Source: Acidobacteriota bacterium
GTDB lineage: Bacteria > Acidobacteriota > Terriglobia > Terriglobales > Acidobacteriaceae
NCBI GenBank assembly: GCA_021791875.1
Contig: JAJYVU010000014.1
Location: forward strand, 1-63,698
Direction of reading: 5' to 3'
DNA: 63,698 bases
In this document: positions 17,244-25,493 of the stretch, in pieces
Layout: each line of letters begins with the position of its first letter
Numbering within the stretch: the first letter of the stretch is position 1
Program-made: the position numbers and the translations under genes
Notes under the pieces: model-generated
Databases searched by the model: none
What the model saw: only the letters and a program-made list of their open reading frames with translations
What the model was told of the DNA's origin: nothing

Positions 17244-17333
17244 GGCCGATCTGGGCTTTCACGGCTCTTGCGCTTGAGGGGGCGGCGGTTTTTCTCAATA
17301 GATAAGTTGTGACGGGTGTGGTGGATTCGATGC

Positions 17334-17356
17334 GGCCGTTTGTTGTTGGAATGGCC
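17334..17356. repeat. Short hairpin repeat, copy 2
   Basis: GGCCGTT (17334-17340), loop TGTTGTTGG, AATGGCC (17350-17356). It lies between two convergent TPR genes. It shares a 3' flank (ATGCCGGGT against ATGACGGGT) with copy 1. Confidence 0.6.
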
Positions 17357-17400
17357 ATGCCGGGTGCTTTGTTCTCCACTCTATCTTGAGGAGAAATGCT

Positions 17401-18351
17401 TCACGGGTTGTCGGAGTGGGTTCCGTCCAGTGCCGCAACCCTGGCGAACTCGGCTTTTGCCTGACTGGTCTTGCCTTCCTTGCTGAGAACACGTCCGAGC
17501 TGAAAGTGGAGAGCTGCATCTTTTGGAGCCTTCTTGAGCGCAGTTCGGAGTTCGGCTTCCGCGTCGGCGAAGTTGCCGAGGCGGTAGTTCGCCCGGGCGA
17601 GTTGAGTCAGGATGCGCTGGCTGCGAGGGTCTATGGTTGCTGCCTGCTTGAGCAGCGGCAGGGCCCTGGTGAGATGATTCTGGTCCAGATAGATGATGCC
17701 AAGGTTGAGCAGCGGTTCTTCGCTGGGATGGGTTGAGTTCTGCTGCCAGGCGATGGCCTGTTTGTAGGCTGCAATGGCGTCATTCCATTTGAAGAGCGCC
17801 TCATAGGTGAGGCCGAGGTTGTTTTCCGCGTCGACGGAATGGGGTTTTAGCTTGAGGGCCTGTTCGAAGCAGATTTCGGCTTTCTTGAAGAGATTTTGTG
17901 TGTAGAGAATACGGCCCATGCTGTACCAGGCCATTTCATCATGAGGATTCATGCGGAGAGACTGGTACATCCATTTCGCGGCGTCCTTGTAATCGTTGAG
18001 CAGGACGTAGTCGAGTGCGACCCATTTGAGGTCTTCGGCGGTGGGGTGGCGGAGTTGCGCGGCGCGAGTGTATTCCTGAAGGGATTCCGCGGGTTTGTCT
18101 GCGCGAAACAAGGCGTAAGCGAGCATGACATGAAGCTCGGCCTGGTCTTTGTGTTCGGGAAGGAGTTTTCGGAGCAGGGCTACTGCCTGTGCGTACTGTT
18201 TGTGCAAGAGAAGCTGCGTGGGGGCGGCAAGATCGGCAGGAGGCGCGGGTTGCTGTGCGGGGGTTACCGCGCGCGCGGGAATGCTGCCCGCAAAGAGAGT
18301 TGCAAGGAGAAGCATTTCAGACACGCGGAGCAGTTTTATGCGGAGCATCAT
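17401..18351 (-). CDS. Exported tetratricopeptide-repeat protein
   Basis: 316 residues with a hydrophobic leader (MLLLATLFAGSIPARAVTPAQ) and about seven TPR units, e.g. QYAQAVALLRKLLPEHKDQAELHVMLAYALFRADKPAESLQEYTRA, AWYSMGRILYTQNLFKKAEICFEQALKLKPHSVDAENNLGLTYEALFKW and GIIYLDQNHLTRALPLLKQAATIDP. It is probably periplasmic or membrane-attached. It is convergent with the preceding TPR gene. Two adjacent ATG codons (18351, 18348) are possible starts and no clear ribosome-binding site separates them. Function beyond protein binding is unknown. Confidence 0.85.
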   Translation of the reverse strand: MMLRIKLLRVSEMLLLATLFAGSIPARAVTPAQQPAPPADLAAPTQLLLHKQYAQAVALLRKLLPEHKDQAELHVMLAYALFRADKPAESLQEYTRAAQLRHPTAEDLKWVALDYVLLNDYKDAAKWMYQSLRMNPHDEMAWYSMGRILYTQNLFKKAEICFEQALKLKPHSVDAENNLGLTYEALFKWNDAIAAYKQAIAWQQNSTHPSEEPLLNLGIIYLDQNHLTRALPLLKQAATIDPRSQRILTQLARANYRLGNFADAEAELRTALKKAPKDAALHFQLGRVLSKEGKTSQAKAEFARVAALDGTHSDNP

Positions 18352-18519
18352 CGAAGACTATTCCATGGGATCCGCCTCGGCATGGCGCCGCTGTTTGATC
18401 ACAGGATTGATATCAGTTTAAACCGCTATCTGGGAGGCGAGGCGAGCGTGTGAACCGAAGCAGCGCGCTGCGCAAGGGATTATGTCTATGCTGTTCGTCG
18501 TGAGAGTTGCGAGACGGAT

Positions 18520-19635
18520 TCAAGGTTGCGTGGCGGAAGATTTCTCGATGGTATAGCCATGGCTCAGCTGTGCCTGCTTCGCGGTGAGGGCCTGGGCTTC
18601 GGCCATTTGATTGGCTGCCTGGGATTTTTTGCCGAGCTGGGCCAGCGTCATGGCGTAGTAGCGATGTGCAGTGACATAGCTGGGTGCATAAAGCACGGCC
18701 TGACCCAGGTACTTCGCCGCAGCCTGGTAGTTTTTGCCTCGGAAGGCAAGGATACCCATTCCGGTGAGAGCGCCACCGTGATAAGGGTTCACGGAGAGAA
18801 CGTGCGTGAACTCGGCTTTGGCCTGGGTGTTCTGCTGGCGGTCGAGAGCGATGACGCCCAGCTCATAGTAGGAAGCGACCTGGTTGGGTTGGAGCGCGAT
18901 GGAGCGGCGCAACTGCACGACAGCAGCGTCGTACTGAGACATCATGCGGAGCAGATGGCCCAAGCCATAATGTGCAGTTGCGTCGTTGGGCCGCTTCAGG
19001 AGATAGGCGCGCAGGTGCTTTTCCGCGGCCGGCATGTTTTGCTCATCGAGTTCGACATGCGCCAGCGCGTACAGCGTCTTGAGGTTGGAGGGGTCGAGGC
19101 GATGGGCCTTGGTCAGGGCCTTATCAGCATTGTGATAGATCTGCATTCCGTCGGCCTGGATACCAAAGTCGGTGAGGAGTTCGGGTGAGTCCGGCACAGA
19201 TTTGAGCGCGCGGTAAAGGATGGCCAAGGCTCCGTTCTGGTCGCCGGCGGCGCGGAACGAGAGTGCATCCTTGATTGCGGCGTGGACTTCGCCGGATTGA
19301 GCCGCTCTGGACCCGGGCGAGATGGCGAGCGCGGATTCGAAGGACTTCATAGCGTCGCCATAGAGCCGTTGCCGGGTTTGAATCTCGCCGAGTTTCAGCC
19401 AGGCTTCTGCGTCGTGCGGTTCGCGCTGGACGAGGGAGGACAGCAGCAGATTCGCCTGTTCGAAATGGTCGCCGGCTGCGAGAGAGTCTGCCCGATGAAG
19501 AGCAGCGGCAGCAGAATTGGTTTGAGCTATCAGCGCGGGCGGGATGAAAAGGGTGCAGAGAAGAGCGATGGACGAGCAGGTTTTCCGCCTTGCAGACGGC
19601 AGGGAAAAGCGGAGACCGGGGAAACAAACGGGCAT
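18520..19635 (-). CDS. Exported tetratricopeptide-repeat protein
   Basis: About 371 residues. The open frame extends to 20064 but would run into the LacI gene. ATG 19635 (MPVCFPGLRFSLPSARRKTCSSIALLCTLFIPPALIAQ) starts a plausible signal peptide and leaves a normal spacer. TPR units include LLSSLVQREPHDAEAWLKLGEIQTRQRLYGDAMKSFESALAISPGS, ALAHVELDEQNMPAAEKHLRAYLLKRPNDATAHYGLGHLLRMMSQYDAAVVQLRRSIAL and ELGVIALDRQQNTQAKAEFTHVLSVNP. It lies in the same direction as the neighbouring TPR gene with a 168-nt gap. Role unknown. Confidence 0.82.
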   Translation of the reverse strand: MPVCFPGLRFSLPSARRKTCSSIALLCTLFIPPALIAQTNSAAAALHRADSLAAGDHFEQANLLLSSLVQREPHDAEAWLKLGEIQTRQRLYGDAMKSFESALAISPGSRAAQSGEVHAAIKDALSFRAAGDQNGALAILYRALKSVPDSPELLTDFGIQADGMQIYHNADKALTKAHRLDPSNLKTLYALAHVELDEQNMPAAEKHLRAYLLKRPNDATAHYGLGHLLRMMSQYDAAVVQLRRSIALQPNQVASYYELGVIALDRQQNTQAKAEFTHVLSVNPYHGGALTGMGILAFRGKNYQAAAKYLGQAVLYAPSYVTAHRYYAMTLAQLGKKSQAANQMAEAQALTAKQAQLSHGYTIEKSSATQP

Positions 19636-19816
19636 GGGTAATCCACGAGAGTGGAGTGATTCTATCTCTAAATTATGCACTGGCGAGGCGGCATTGTGAG
19701 CTTGCATATCATGCGAGGCCAAGTACCGCTGCGTGATCCGATGGAAGAACTCACTTTTCGATGAGGCACCCAAACTTGAGGGGCATGTCCTCTGCCTGGA
19801 TTCGGCGCGCAAGAGG

Positions 19817-20809
19817 CTAGGAAGGGGCCATGGTGGACTGGCGTACGACCAGTTCCGTAGGGATGCGAAGAACGTTGAAGTTATGGTCATTCTGCATTTT
19901 GACGAGTGCGTGAAAGGCTGTTTCGGCGATCTCGTTCCTGGGAATGCGAATGCTTGTGAGTGGCGGCTGCGTGTAGGAACTGAAGGTAATGTCGTCGAAG
20001 CCAACCAGGGAGATATCTTCGGGGACACGGAGTCCTTTGTCACGGATTGCCCGGAGGGCGCCAATGGCAGTCAAGTCGTTGGACGTGATGACGGCCTTTG
20101 GCAAGACTGGCCCGGCGAGCATGAGGGTCATGGCATCGTAGCCTCCGCCGATAGTGTGGTCGCCCTTCTGGACGAAATGGTCGGGTATGAGAAGTCCGCG
20201 CTGCTGCATACTTTTCACAAAGGCCTTGTGGCGGATGCGGGCAGAGTGATACCTGGCGGGACCTGCGATGTAACCGATGAAAGTATGGCCGATGGAACGA
20301 AGATGCTCGACCGCAGATTCTATGCCTGAGGGGTAATCGATGACGATTCGGCTGACATTATTGCGGGAGCGTGCGGTATCGAGGAAGACAAGAGGAATGC
20401 GCTGCTGGTGAAAGTCCTCAAGCACCTGGGAGTGCACTTCAGAGGTCATGATGGCGACGCCATCGACCTTTCTCTGCAGCATGCGGCGAGCGCAATGTTC
20501 GGCTCGGACTGGATCGTAGTTTGTATTGGCAACGAGGACCTCTTTGCCGTGGCGCATAGCGACGTCTTCGAAACTCTTGACCAACTCAGGGAAGAACGGG
20601 TTGGTGATATCGGAAATGATGAGTCCGTAGAGGTTGCTTCGGCCGGAGCCGAGGGCGCGAGCGTTAGTGTCAGGGTAGTAGCGGAGCTTCTCAATAGCAC
20701 GCCGGACGCGGAGTGCCGTCTCTTCGCTGACTTTGTCAGATCCGTTGATGGTTCGCGAGACGGTGGCGGTGGAAACCTTCGCGATCCGCGCTACCTCCTT
20801 AATATTCAT
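19817..20809 (-). CDS. LacI/GalR family transcriptional regulator
   Basis: 330-residue sugar-responsive DNA-binding protein. Residues 3-22 (IKEVARIAKVSTATVSRTIN) are the classic LacI helix-turn-helix, followed by the hinge region (RYYPDTNARALGSGRSNLYGLIISDITNPFF). The rest is a periplasmic-binding-protein-like effector domain with ITSNDLTAIGALRAIRDKGLRVPEDISLVGFDDI. Start ATG 20809 has GAGGA 8 nt upstream. Candidate operators with GAAAACG cores lie at 9690 and 12141; a partial one (20896-20907) lies in its own upstream region. The effector is unknown; arabinose-type sugars are a guess from neighbours. Confidence 0.92.
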   Translation of the reverse strand: MNIKEVARIAKVSTATVSRTINGSDKVSEETALRVRRAIEKLRYYPDTNARALGSGRSNLYGLIISDITNPFFPELVKSFEDVAMRHGKEVLVANTNYDPVRAEHCARRMLQRKVDGVAIMTSEVHSQVLEDFHQQRIPLVFLDTARSRNNVSRIVIDYPSGIESAVEHLRSIGHTFIGYIAGPARYHSARIRHKAFVKSMQQRGLLIPDHFVQKGDHTIGGGYDAMTLMLAGPVLPKAVITSNDLTAIGALRAIRDKGLRVPEDISLVGFDDITFSSYTQPPLTSIRIPRNEIAETAFHALVKMQNDHNFNVLRIPTELVVRQSTMAPS

Positions 20810-21337
20810 GCCGGCAGTCCTCGGTTTTATAATCCTTCGGTGCGTTGATTTGCCTTATTTCATGCCGCTGTCGATGGTAGCACTACGGTTGAGTAGAAAA
20901 CGACTCGAGGATACCCGCATTTTTGATCTCCAAGGAGCGCAGACGGCTACTTTGTTTTCCCCCCGCTGAAGCGGACAAACTGTGTTCCCGGAGTTTGTCT
21001 ACCGGGCAGGAAGATCAACCTGGAGAGAAATCCTGGGCGCAGAGTTGCAGAATTTGGAGCGGCGGATGCAGAGATGGAGCGAAGGAGCACAATCGTAGCA
21101 TTCGCAATTCCTGTTATAGTTTTGTAATCGAATACATTAGCACGTTTCCAGTAAGAAAATAAAGACTGCTGGATGCAGGCCGGAGAATATAAACGCGGGG
21201 TTGCTCTCCGCATTGTGGTTGTGCAGCGCACAAAGCCGGTATCGTTAACAGACGAAGAGCGACTGGAGCAGCCTGAGGGTCACTCTGCAAAGGTAACTGA
21301 TAAGAGATAGCTGATAAGAGGAGCCTGGAGCGGGAAT
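20810..21337. other. Divergent intergenic region, LacI regulator / DUF4965 gene
   Basis: 528 nt without a convincing gene. It contains a GAAAACGACTCG stretch (20896-20907) resembling half of a LacI box. An AT-richer stretch around 21110-21170 is where a promoter for the downstream gene could lie. No RNA or repeat was recognised. Confidence 0.5.
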
Positions 21338-23434
21338 ATGAGGATGAGACGTCTCACAGCGGGGATGGTAGCGGCATTTCTAGTTGGCGTTGGCATGGCG
21401 GGAGTGGCCATGGCGCAGCAGCCTCTCACGGCAAAGACTCCGGCGACGCCGCTGGTGGTGCATGATCCGTATTTCAGCGTGTGGTCGTTCAACAACAGGC
21501 TGACGGGCGGGCCGACCCATCACTGGACGGGGGTGAATCAGCGGTTGATGGGCGTGGTGCGTGTGGACGGCAAAAGCTGGAGTTTCATGGGCAATGGAAC
21601 GGGATTGCCGACGTTGAAGCAGGTGTCGCGGGCGATCTGGCCGACGCATGTGATTTATCAGTTTGAAGGCGCGGGGATCGAGCTGACGGCAACCTTCTTT
21701 ACGCCCGACCTGCCGCAGGATTTGACGGTGCTGTCTCGCCCATTGAGCTACCTGAGCTGGAGCGTGCGCTCCACGGATGGGCGGCCGCATCAGGTGGATA
21801 TCTACTTTGCGGCCAGTGCGCAGCTCGCGGTGAATGACGTTTATGAGCACATAGTGTGGGGGACAAGCCGCGTTGGCGACATGGCTGTGATGCACATGGG
21901 CACAACCATGCAGCAGGAACTGGCCAAGTCCGGCGACAATTTACGGATCGACTGGGGCTGGGCGGATGTTGCGGTACCGAAGCAGGACGGCGCATCCGTA
22001 GCAACGGTTGGGGTGGACGCGTTTCGCCGGGCTGTTCTGACGGGAGGGTTCCCGGCGAGCGACGACCTGGCGATGCCGCGGATGGTGCGCATCGACATGC
22101 CGGTGATGATGGTGCGATTCGACCTGGGAGAGGTATCGGCTACGCCGGCAACCCGGCGCCTGATGCTGGCCTACGACGACCGCAGGGCGATTGAGTTTTT
22201 CCACGCACGCCTGGCGGACTACTGGGATCAGCATGGCATGACGTTTGCGAAGATGCTGGAACAGGCGGAGCAGCAGGAGCCGGAGCTGAATGCGCGCGCG
22301 ACAGCCTTTGACAAGGCAGTAGTGAGCGAACTGGTGAAGGTTGGCGGAGAGGACTATGCAAAGCTGGCGATCCTGGCATATCAGCAGACGCTGGGCGCGA
22401 CCAAACTGGTGCGGGATGTGAATGGCAACCCGCTGTTGTTTTCAAAGGAAAACTTCAGCAACGGGTGCATGGATACGGTGGACGTGACGTATCCTTCGGC
22501 GCCGCTGTTTCTGTTTTTCAATCCGAAGCTGCTGGAGGCGATGCTGCGGCCGGTGATGGAGTATGCCGAGATGCCGCGGTGGCCGTGGAAGTTTGCGCCG
22601 CACGATATCGGGACTTATCCGCTGGCCAACGGGCAGGTGTATGGCGGCGCGGAGAAGAGCCAAGTGGATCAAATGCCGGTCGAAGAGAGCGGCAACATGC
22701 TGATTCTGTTTGACGCGATTGCCAAGGCAGAAGGAAACGCAGAGTTTGCGAAACAGTACTGGCCGCTGCTGACGCAATGGGCCGAATATCTGCGCGCCTT
22801 TGGGATGGATCCGAAAAATCAGCTGAGCACGGATGACTTTGCGGGGCATCTGGCGCATAACGCGAATTTGTCGATCAAGGCGATCATTGCGATCGGGAGC
22901 TATGCCCAGTTGGCTCACATGCTGGGCAAGGAGTCTGTAGCAGAGAGCTATGGGAGCGCCGCGAGGCGGATGGCAGGCAAGTGGATGACGATGGCCGCGG
23001 ACGGCGATCATACGCGGCTGGCGTTTGACATGCCCCATACCTGGAGCCAGAAGTACAACCTGGTGTGGGACCGGATCCTGGGGTTGAATCTGTTTCCTCC
23101 CTCGCTGGCGCGGGAAGAAGTCAGCTTCTACCTGAAGCACCAGAATGCCTTCGGACTTCCGCTGGATGACCGGCATACCTATACGAAGTTTGACTGGACG
23201 AGCTGGAGCGCGACGCTGGCGACGAACCAGAAGGATTTTGAGGCGCTGATCGATCCGCTCTACAAATACATCACCGAAACGCCGTCTCATGTGCCGCTGA
23301 GCGACTGGTACGACACGGTGACAGGCAAGCAGGTTGGATTCCAGGCCAGGTCGGTTGTGGGAGGGGTCTATATCAAGATGCTGACCGATCCGACGGTATG
23401 GCGGGAGTGGGCCACAGGACAGGAGCCGAAATAG
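21338..23434 (+). CDS. Secreted DUF4965/DUF5127/DUF1793 'glutaminase-family' protein
   Basis: 698 residues with a signal peptide (MAGVAMAQ). The N-terminal beta region (TPLVVHDPYFSVWSFNNRLT, HHWTGVNQRLMGVVRVDG) matches the DUF4964/DUF5127 type. The C-terminal half, with KVGGEDYAKLAILAYQQTLGATKLV, NGCMDTVDVTYPSAPLFLFFNP, PHDIGTYPLANGQ and WSQKYNLVWDRILGLNLFP, is the (alpha/alpha)6-barrel DUF4965/DUF1793 part. Homologues are annotated as glutaminase A after a fungal enzyme, but bacterial members sit in carbohydrate loci and may be glycoside hydrolases. ATG 21338 has GGAG 7 nt upstream. Catalytic residues are not assigned. Confidence 0.82.
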   Translation: MRMRRLTAGMVAAFLVGVGMAGVAMAQQPLTAKTPATPLVVHDPYFSVWSFNNRLTGGPTHHWTGVNQRLMGVVRVDGKSWSFMGNGTGLPTLKQVSRAIWPTHVIYQFEGAGIELTATFFTPDLPQDLTVLSRPLSYLSWSVRSTDGRPHQVDIYFAASAQLAVNDVYEHIVWGTSRVGDMAVMHMGTTMQQELAKSGDNLRIDWGWADVAVPKQDGASVATVGVDAFRRAVLTGGFPASDDLAMPRMVRIDMPVMMVRFDLGEVSATPATRRLMLAYDDRRAIEFFHARLADYWDQHGMTFAKMLEQAEQQEPELNARATAFDKAVVSELVKVGGEDYAKLAILAYQQTLGATKLVRDVNGNPLLFSKENFSNGCMDTVDVTYPSAPLFLFFNPKLLEAMLRPVMEYAEMPRWPWKFAPHDIGTYPLANGQVYGGAEKSQVDQMPVEESGNMLILFDAIAKAEGNAEFAKQYWPLLTQWAEYLRAFGMDPKNQLSTDDFAGHLAHNANLSIKAIIAIGSYAQLAHMLGKESVAESYGSAARRMAGKWMTMAADGDHTRLAFDMPHTWSQKYNLVWDRILGLNLFPPSLAREEVSFYLKHQNAFGLPLDDRHTYTKFDWTSWSATLATNQKDFEALIDPLYKYITETPSHVPLSDWYDTVTGKQVGFQARSVVGGVYIKMLTDPTVWREWATGQEPK

Positions 23435-23608
23435 GGCGGTCCGGAAACAGGGGAAGCTGTGTTTCCAGGGGTTCCGCTCATCGGCGTGTGCGGCCGGTGA
23501 GAGCCATCACATACCGGAATTGTCCGTTTCATGCGAAAGTGGATAGAAGCCCTGCCCGGCAGGACGAGGGCTTTCTGGGCGGCGAATGCGCCGTGACGGT
23601 GTAAGCGC

Positions 23609-23956
23609 ATGCATGAAGCGGGGATAGCCAACACGATTCTAGAGGCCGGCCGTGCGGAAGCCGCGCGGCTGGCAGGAGCACGGCTGACTCGCATTGGCGT
23701 GCGCGTCGGGGTTTTGTCCGGCGTGGATTTGCAGGCGCTGGAATTTGCGCTGCTGGCCGTGCGCGTGGGCACCGATCTGGAGCATGTGGAGATTGACCTG
23801 CAGAGTTGTCCGCGGCGGAATCGCTGTGTGAGCTGTGGGTACGAGTTCGAGGCAGCAGATTCGGATGAGCCGTGCCCGGGGTGTGCCGGCGAGAAGATGG
23901 AACTGATTGGCGGCAACGAACTGGAACTTTCGTTTGTAGAAGTGGACGAAGGCTGA
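23609..23956 (+). CDS. hypA: HypA/HybF nickel metallochaperone (orphan)
   Basis: 115-residue protein that normally delivers nickel to [NiFe]-hydrogenase or urease. It starts with the conserved Met-His-Glu, where the amino terminus and His2 form the nickel site. It has the structural zinc site Cys73-x2-Cys76 and Cys89-x2-Cys92. Length is normal for HypA (about 115). It stands alone: no hydrogenase, urease or other hyp gene lies within this window, and the flanking genes are unrelated. It could serve a hydrogenase encoded elsewhere. The ribosome-binding site is weak. Confidence 0.88.
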   Translation: MHEAGIANTILEAGRAEAARLAGARLTRIGVRVGVLSGVDLQALEFALLAVRVGTDLEHVEIDLQSCPRRNRCVSCGYEFEAADSDEPCPGCAGEKMELIGGNELELSFVEVDEG

Positions 23957-24282
23957 GCGGGACTGGCCGTCCAGGCAATGGCGGGTTCGCCACAAAAAAG
24001 AACCTTTTCACCGCAAAGCCCGCAAATAACGCAAAGAAAAGCCACAGAGACGCCGGCCGAAGAGGTGGACTGCTCGGAACCAAAGCAACTGGGCATTTCG
24101 AGATGTAGGATGGGTGGTCTGGGGGGCGGTATGTGGCTGCTTCGACTTCGTTCTCTTGCCTGACGGCGCCGCGACGCTGTTGCTGGGTGGCTGGACGAAT
24201 ACTGAGCTGCCGGAGGCGTGCCGCTCGAAAAGCTGACAGTGAAGGGCGTGCGTCCTTCGGACGCTATGGCCCGCGCCCATGG
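23957..24282. other. Intergenic region with dispersed-repeat tract
   Basis: 326 nt between hypA and the convergent marR gene. It includes a CAC(C/A)GCAAAG / AAAGCCACAGAG tract at about 24012-24052 resembling the tract at 6003-6030. No gene or terminator recognised. Confidence 0.4.
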
Positions 24283-24786
24283 TTAATTCTTTGTGACTGG
24301 TTCTGTCTGGCTGGCAGCGGAGAGGCCGTATTTTTTGAGGAGGCGGGTGAGCTGACGGCGCTCAGAGGGGGAGAGCGCGGTGGCAGCCTGTTCCATGTCT
24401 TCGCGGTGCTGCGAGAAGGCGCAAGAGATGAGTTTTTTGCCTTCGGGGGTGAGCTGGACGAGGCGGACGCGCTGATCGGTGGGCAGGTGGGTGCGGCGGA
24501 CGAGGCCTTTGGCTTCGAGGCGGTCGATGGTGGTGGTGATGGAGCCGCTGGTGAGCAGGATCTTTTTGCCGATGGTGTTGACGGGCTGCGGTCCTTTGTG
24601 GAGGAGCAGTTCGAGGGCGGCGAAGTCGGAGAGGCCGATACCAAGACCGGCGATGCTCTGGAAGGCGAGATGCTCGACGGCGCGGTAGGCCTTCCAGAGG
24701 ATGAGCCAGAGGTGGAGTCCGCTGAGGTCTTCGGTCGCCTGGGCGCTGGAACCGGGGGAATCTGGGGTGGGGAGATTTTTCTGCAT
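24283..24786 (-). CDS. MarR family transcriptional regulator
   Basis: 167 residues with a winged helix (DFAALELLLHKGPQPVNTIGKKILLTSGSITTTIDRLEAKGLVRRTHLPTDQRVRLVQLTPEGKKL) between dimerisation helices. The wing sequence D-Q-R and the LTPEG motif are standard for MarR. It is divergent from the YceI/pirin pair, with a perfect palindrome between them that is its likely operator (24830-24847). MarR proteins usually repress and are released by small phenolic or oxidised ligands; in this context an oxidative or electrophile signal is plausible but unproven. Confidence 0.92.
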   Translation of the reverse strand: MQKNLPTPDSPGSSAQATEDLSGLHLWLILWKAYRAVEHLAFQSIAGLGIGLSDFAALELLLHKGPQPVNTIGKKILLTSGSITTTIDRLEAKGLVRRTHLPTDQRVRLVQLTPEGKKLISCAFSQHREDMEQAATALSPSERRQLTRLLKKYGLSAASQTEPVTKN

Positions 24787-24829
24787 CCGTTTGGGCTCTT
24801 TCCGGAATCCTTTTTACAGGACCCGCATC

Positions 24830-24847
24830 TATCTTGATATCAAGATA
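24830..24847. promoter_or_regulatory. Perfect 18-bp palindrome, probable MarR operator
   Basis: TATCTTGATATCAAGATA is identical to its reverse complement. It lies 43 nt from the marR start and 44 nt from the yceI start, nearly midway, so one dimer could control both directions. ATCTTGATATCAAGAT-type sites are typical of MarR/HTH proteins that sense reactive compounds. Confidence 0.85.
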
Positions 24848-24891
24848 CTTTCTGGCGCGGTCCAGATGCAAGAAAAAGGACAGGAGGCTTT

Positions 24892-25419
24892 ATGGCAACG
24901 TACAAGATTGATCCGGCGCACTCGGGCGCGGAGTTTGTGGTTCGGCACATGATGATCAGCAATGTTCGTGGGGGTTTCACGAAGGTGGAGGGGACGATTG
25001 AGTATGATCCTGCGAATCCGGCTGCGACGAAAATCGACGCGGTGATCGATGCGAGCACGATTGACACGCGCGACGGCCAGCGGGACGCGCACCTGAAGAG
25101 TGCGGATTTTCTGCACGTGGAGCAGCACCCGGTGATTACGTTTAAGAGCAAGAAGGTGGACGTGGCCGCGGACGGCGAACTGAAGGTGACGGGCGATTTG
25201 ACGATACACGGCGCGACCAAGGAAGTGGTGCTGGACGTGGATGGGCCGACGGCGGAGACGAAGGATCCGTTTGGCAATGTGCGCGCAGGAGCTTCTGCCA
25301 AGACGAAGATCAAGCGGAGCGAGTTTGGCCTGACGTGGAACGCGGCGCTGGAGACGGGCGGCTTCCTGGTAGGCGATGATTTGAAGATCGAGCTGGATAT
25401 TTCGGCGATTCGTGCCTGA
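24892..25419 (+). CDS. YceI family periplasmic/lipid-binding protein
   Basis: 175-residue lipocalin-like barrel. It starts with the family signature YKIDPAHSGAEFVVRHMMISNVRGGF and continues with IDASTIDTRDGQRDAHLKSADFLHVEQHPVITFKS, the conserved core of YceI. No signal peptide is visible, so this copy is probably cytoplasmic. YceI proteins bind isoprenoid chains such as ubiquinone or polyprenyl lipids. AGGAGG lies 4 nt before ATG. It is followed after 74 nt by pirin and shares the MarR-box promoter. Confidence 0.93.
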   Translation: MATYKIDPAHSGAEFVVRHMMISNVRGGFTKVEGTIEYDPANPAATKIDAVIDASTIDTRDGQRDAHLKSADFLHVEQHPVITFKSKKVDVAADGELKVTGDLTIHGATKEVVLDVDGPTAETKDPFGNVRAGASAKTKIKRSEFGLTWNAALETGGFLVGDDLKIELDISAIRA

Positions 25420-25493
25420 GTGGCCGGTGAGAAGCGTTCAGGCCCGGCCGTACGGGCCTGAACCGCGGCGAGGGCCGCAAGCGAGGAGGAGCA

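Noticed and set aside
19636-20064. N-terminal extension of the third TPR protein
   Set aside because: It would overlap the LacI gene by about 250 nt and contains no TPR; a signal peptide starts at 19635.
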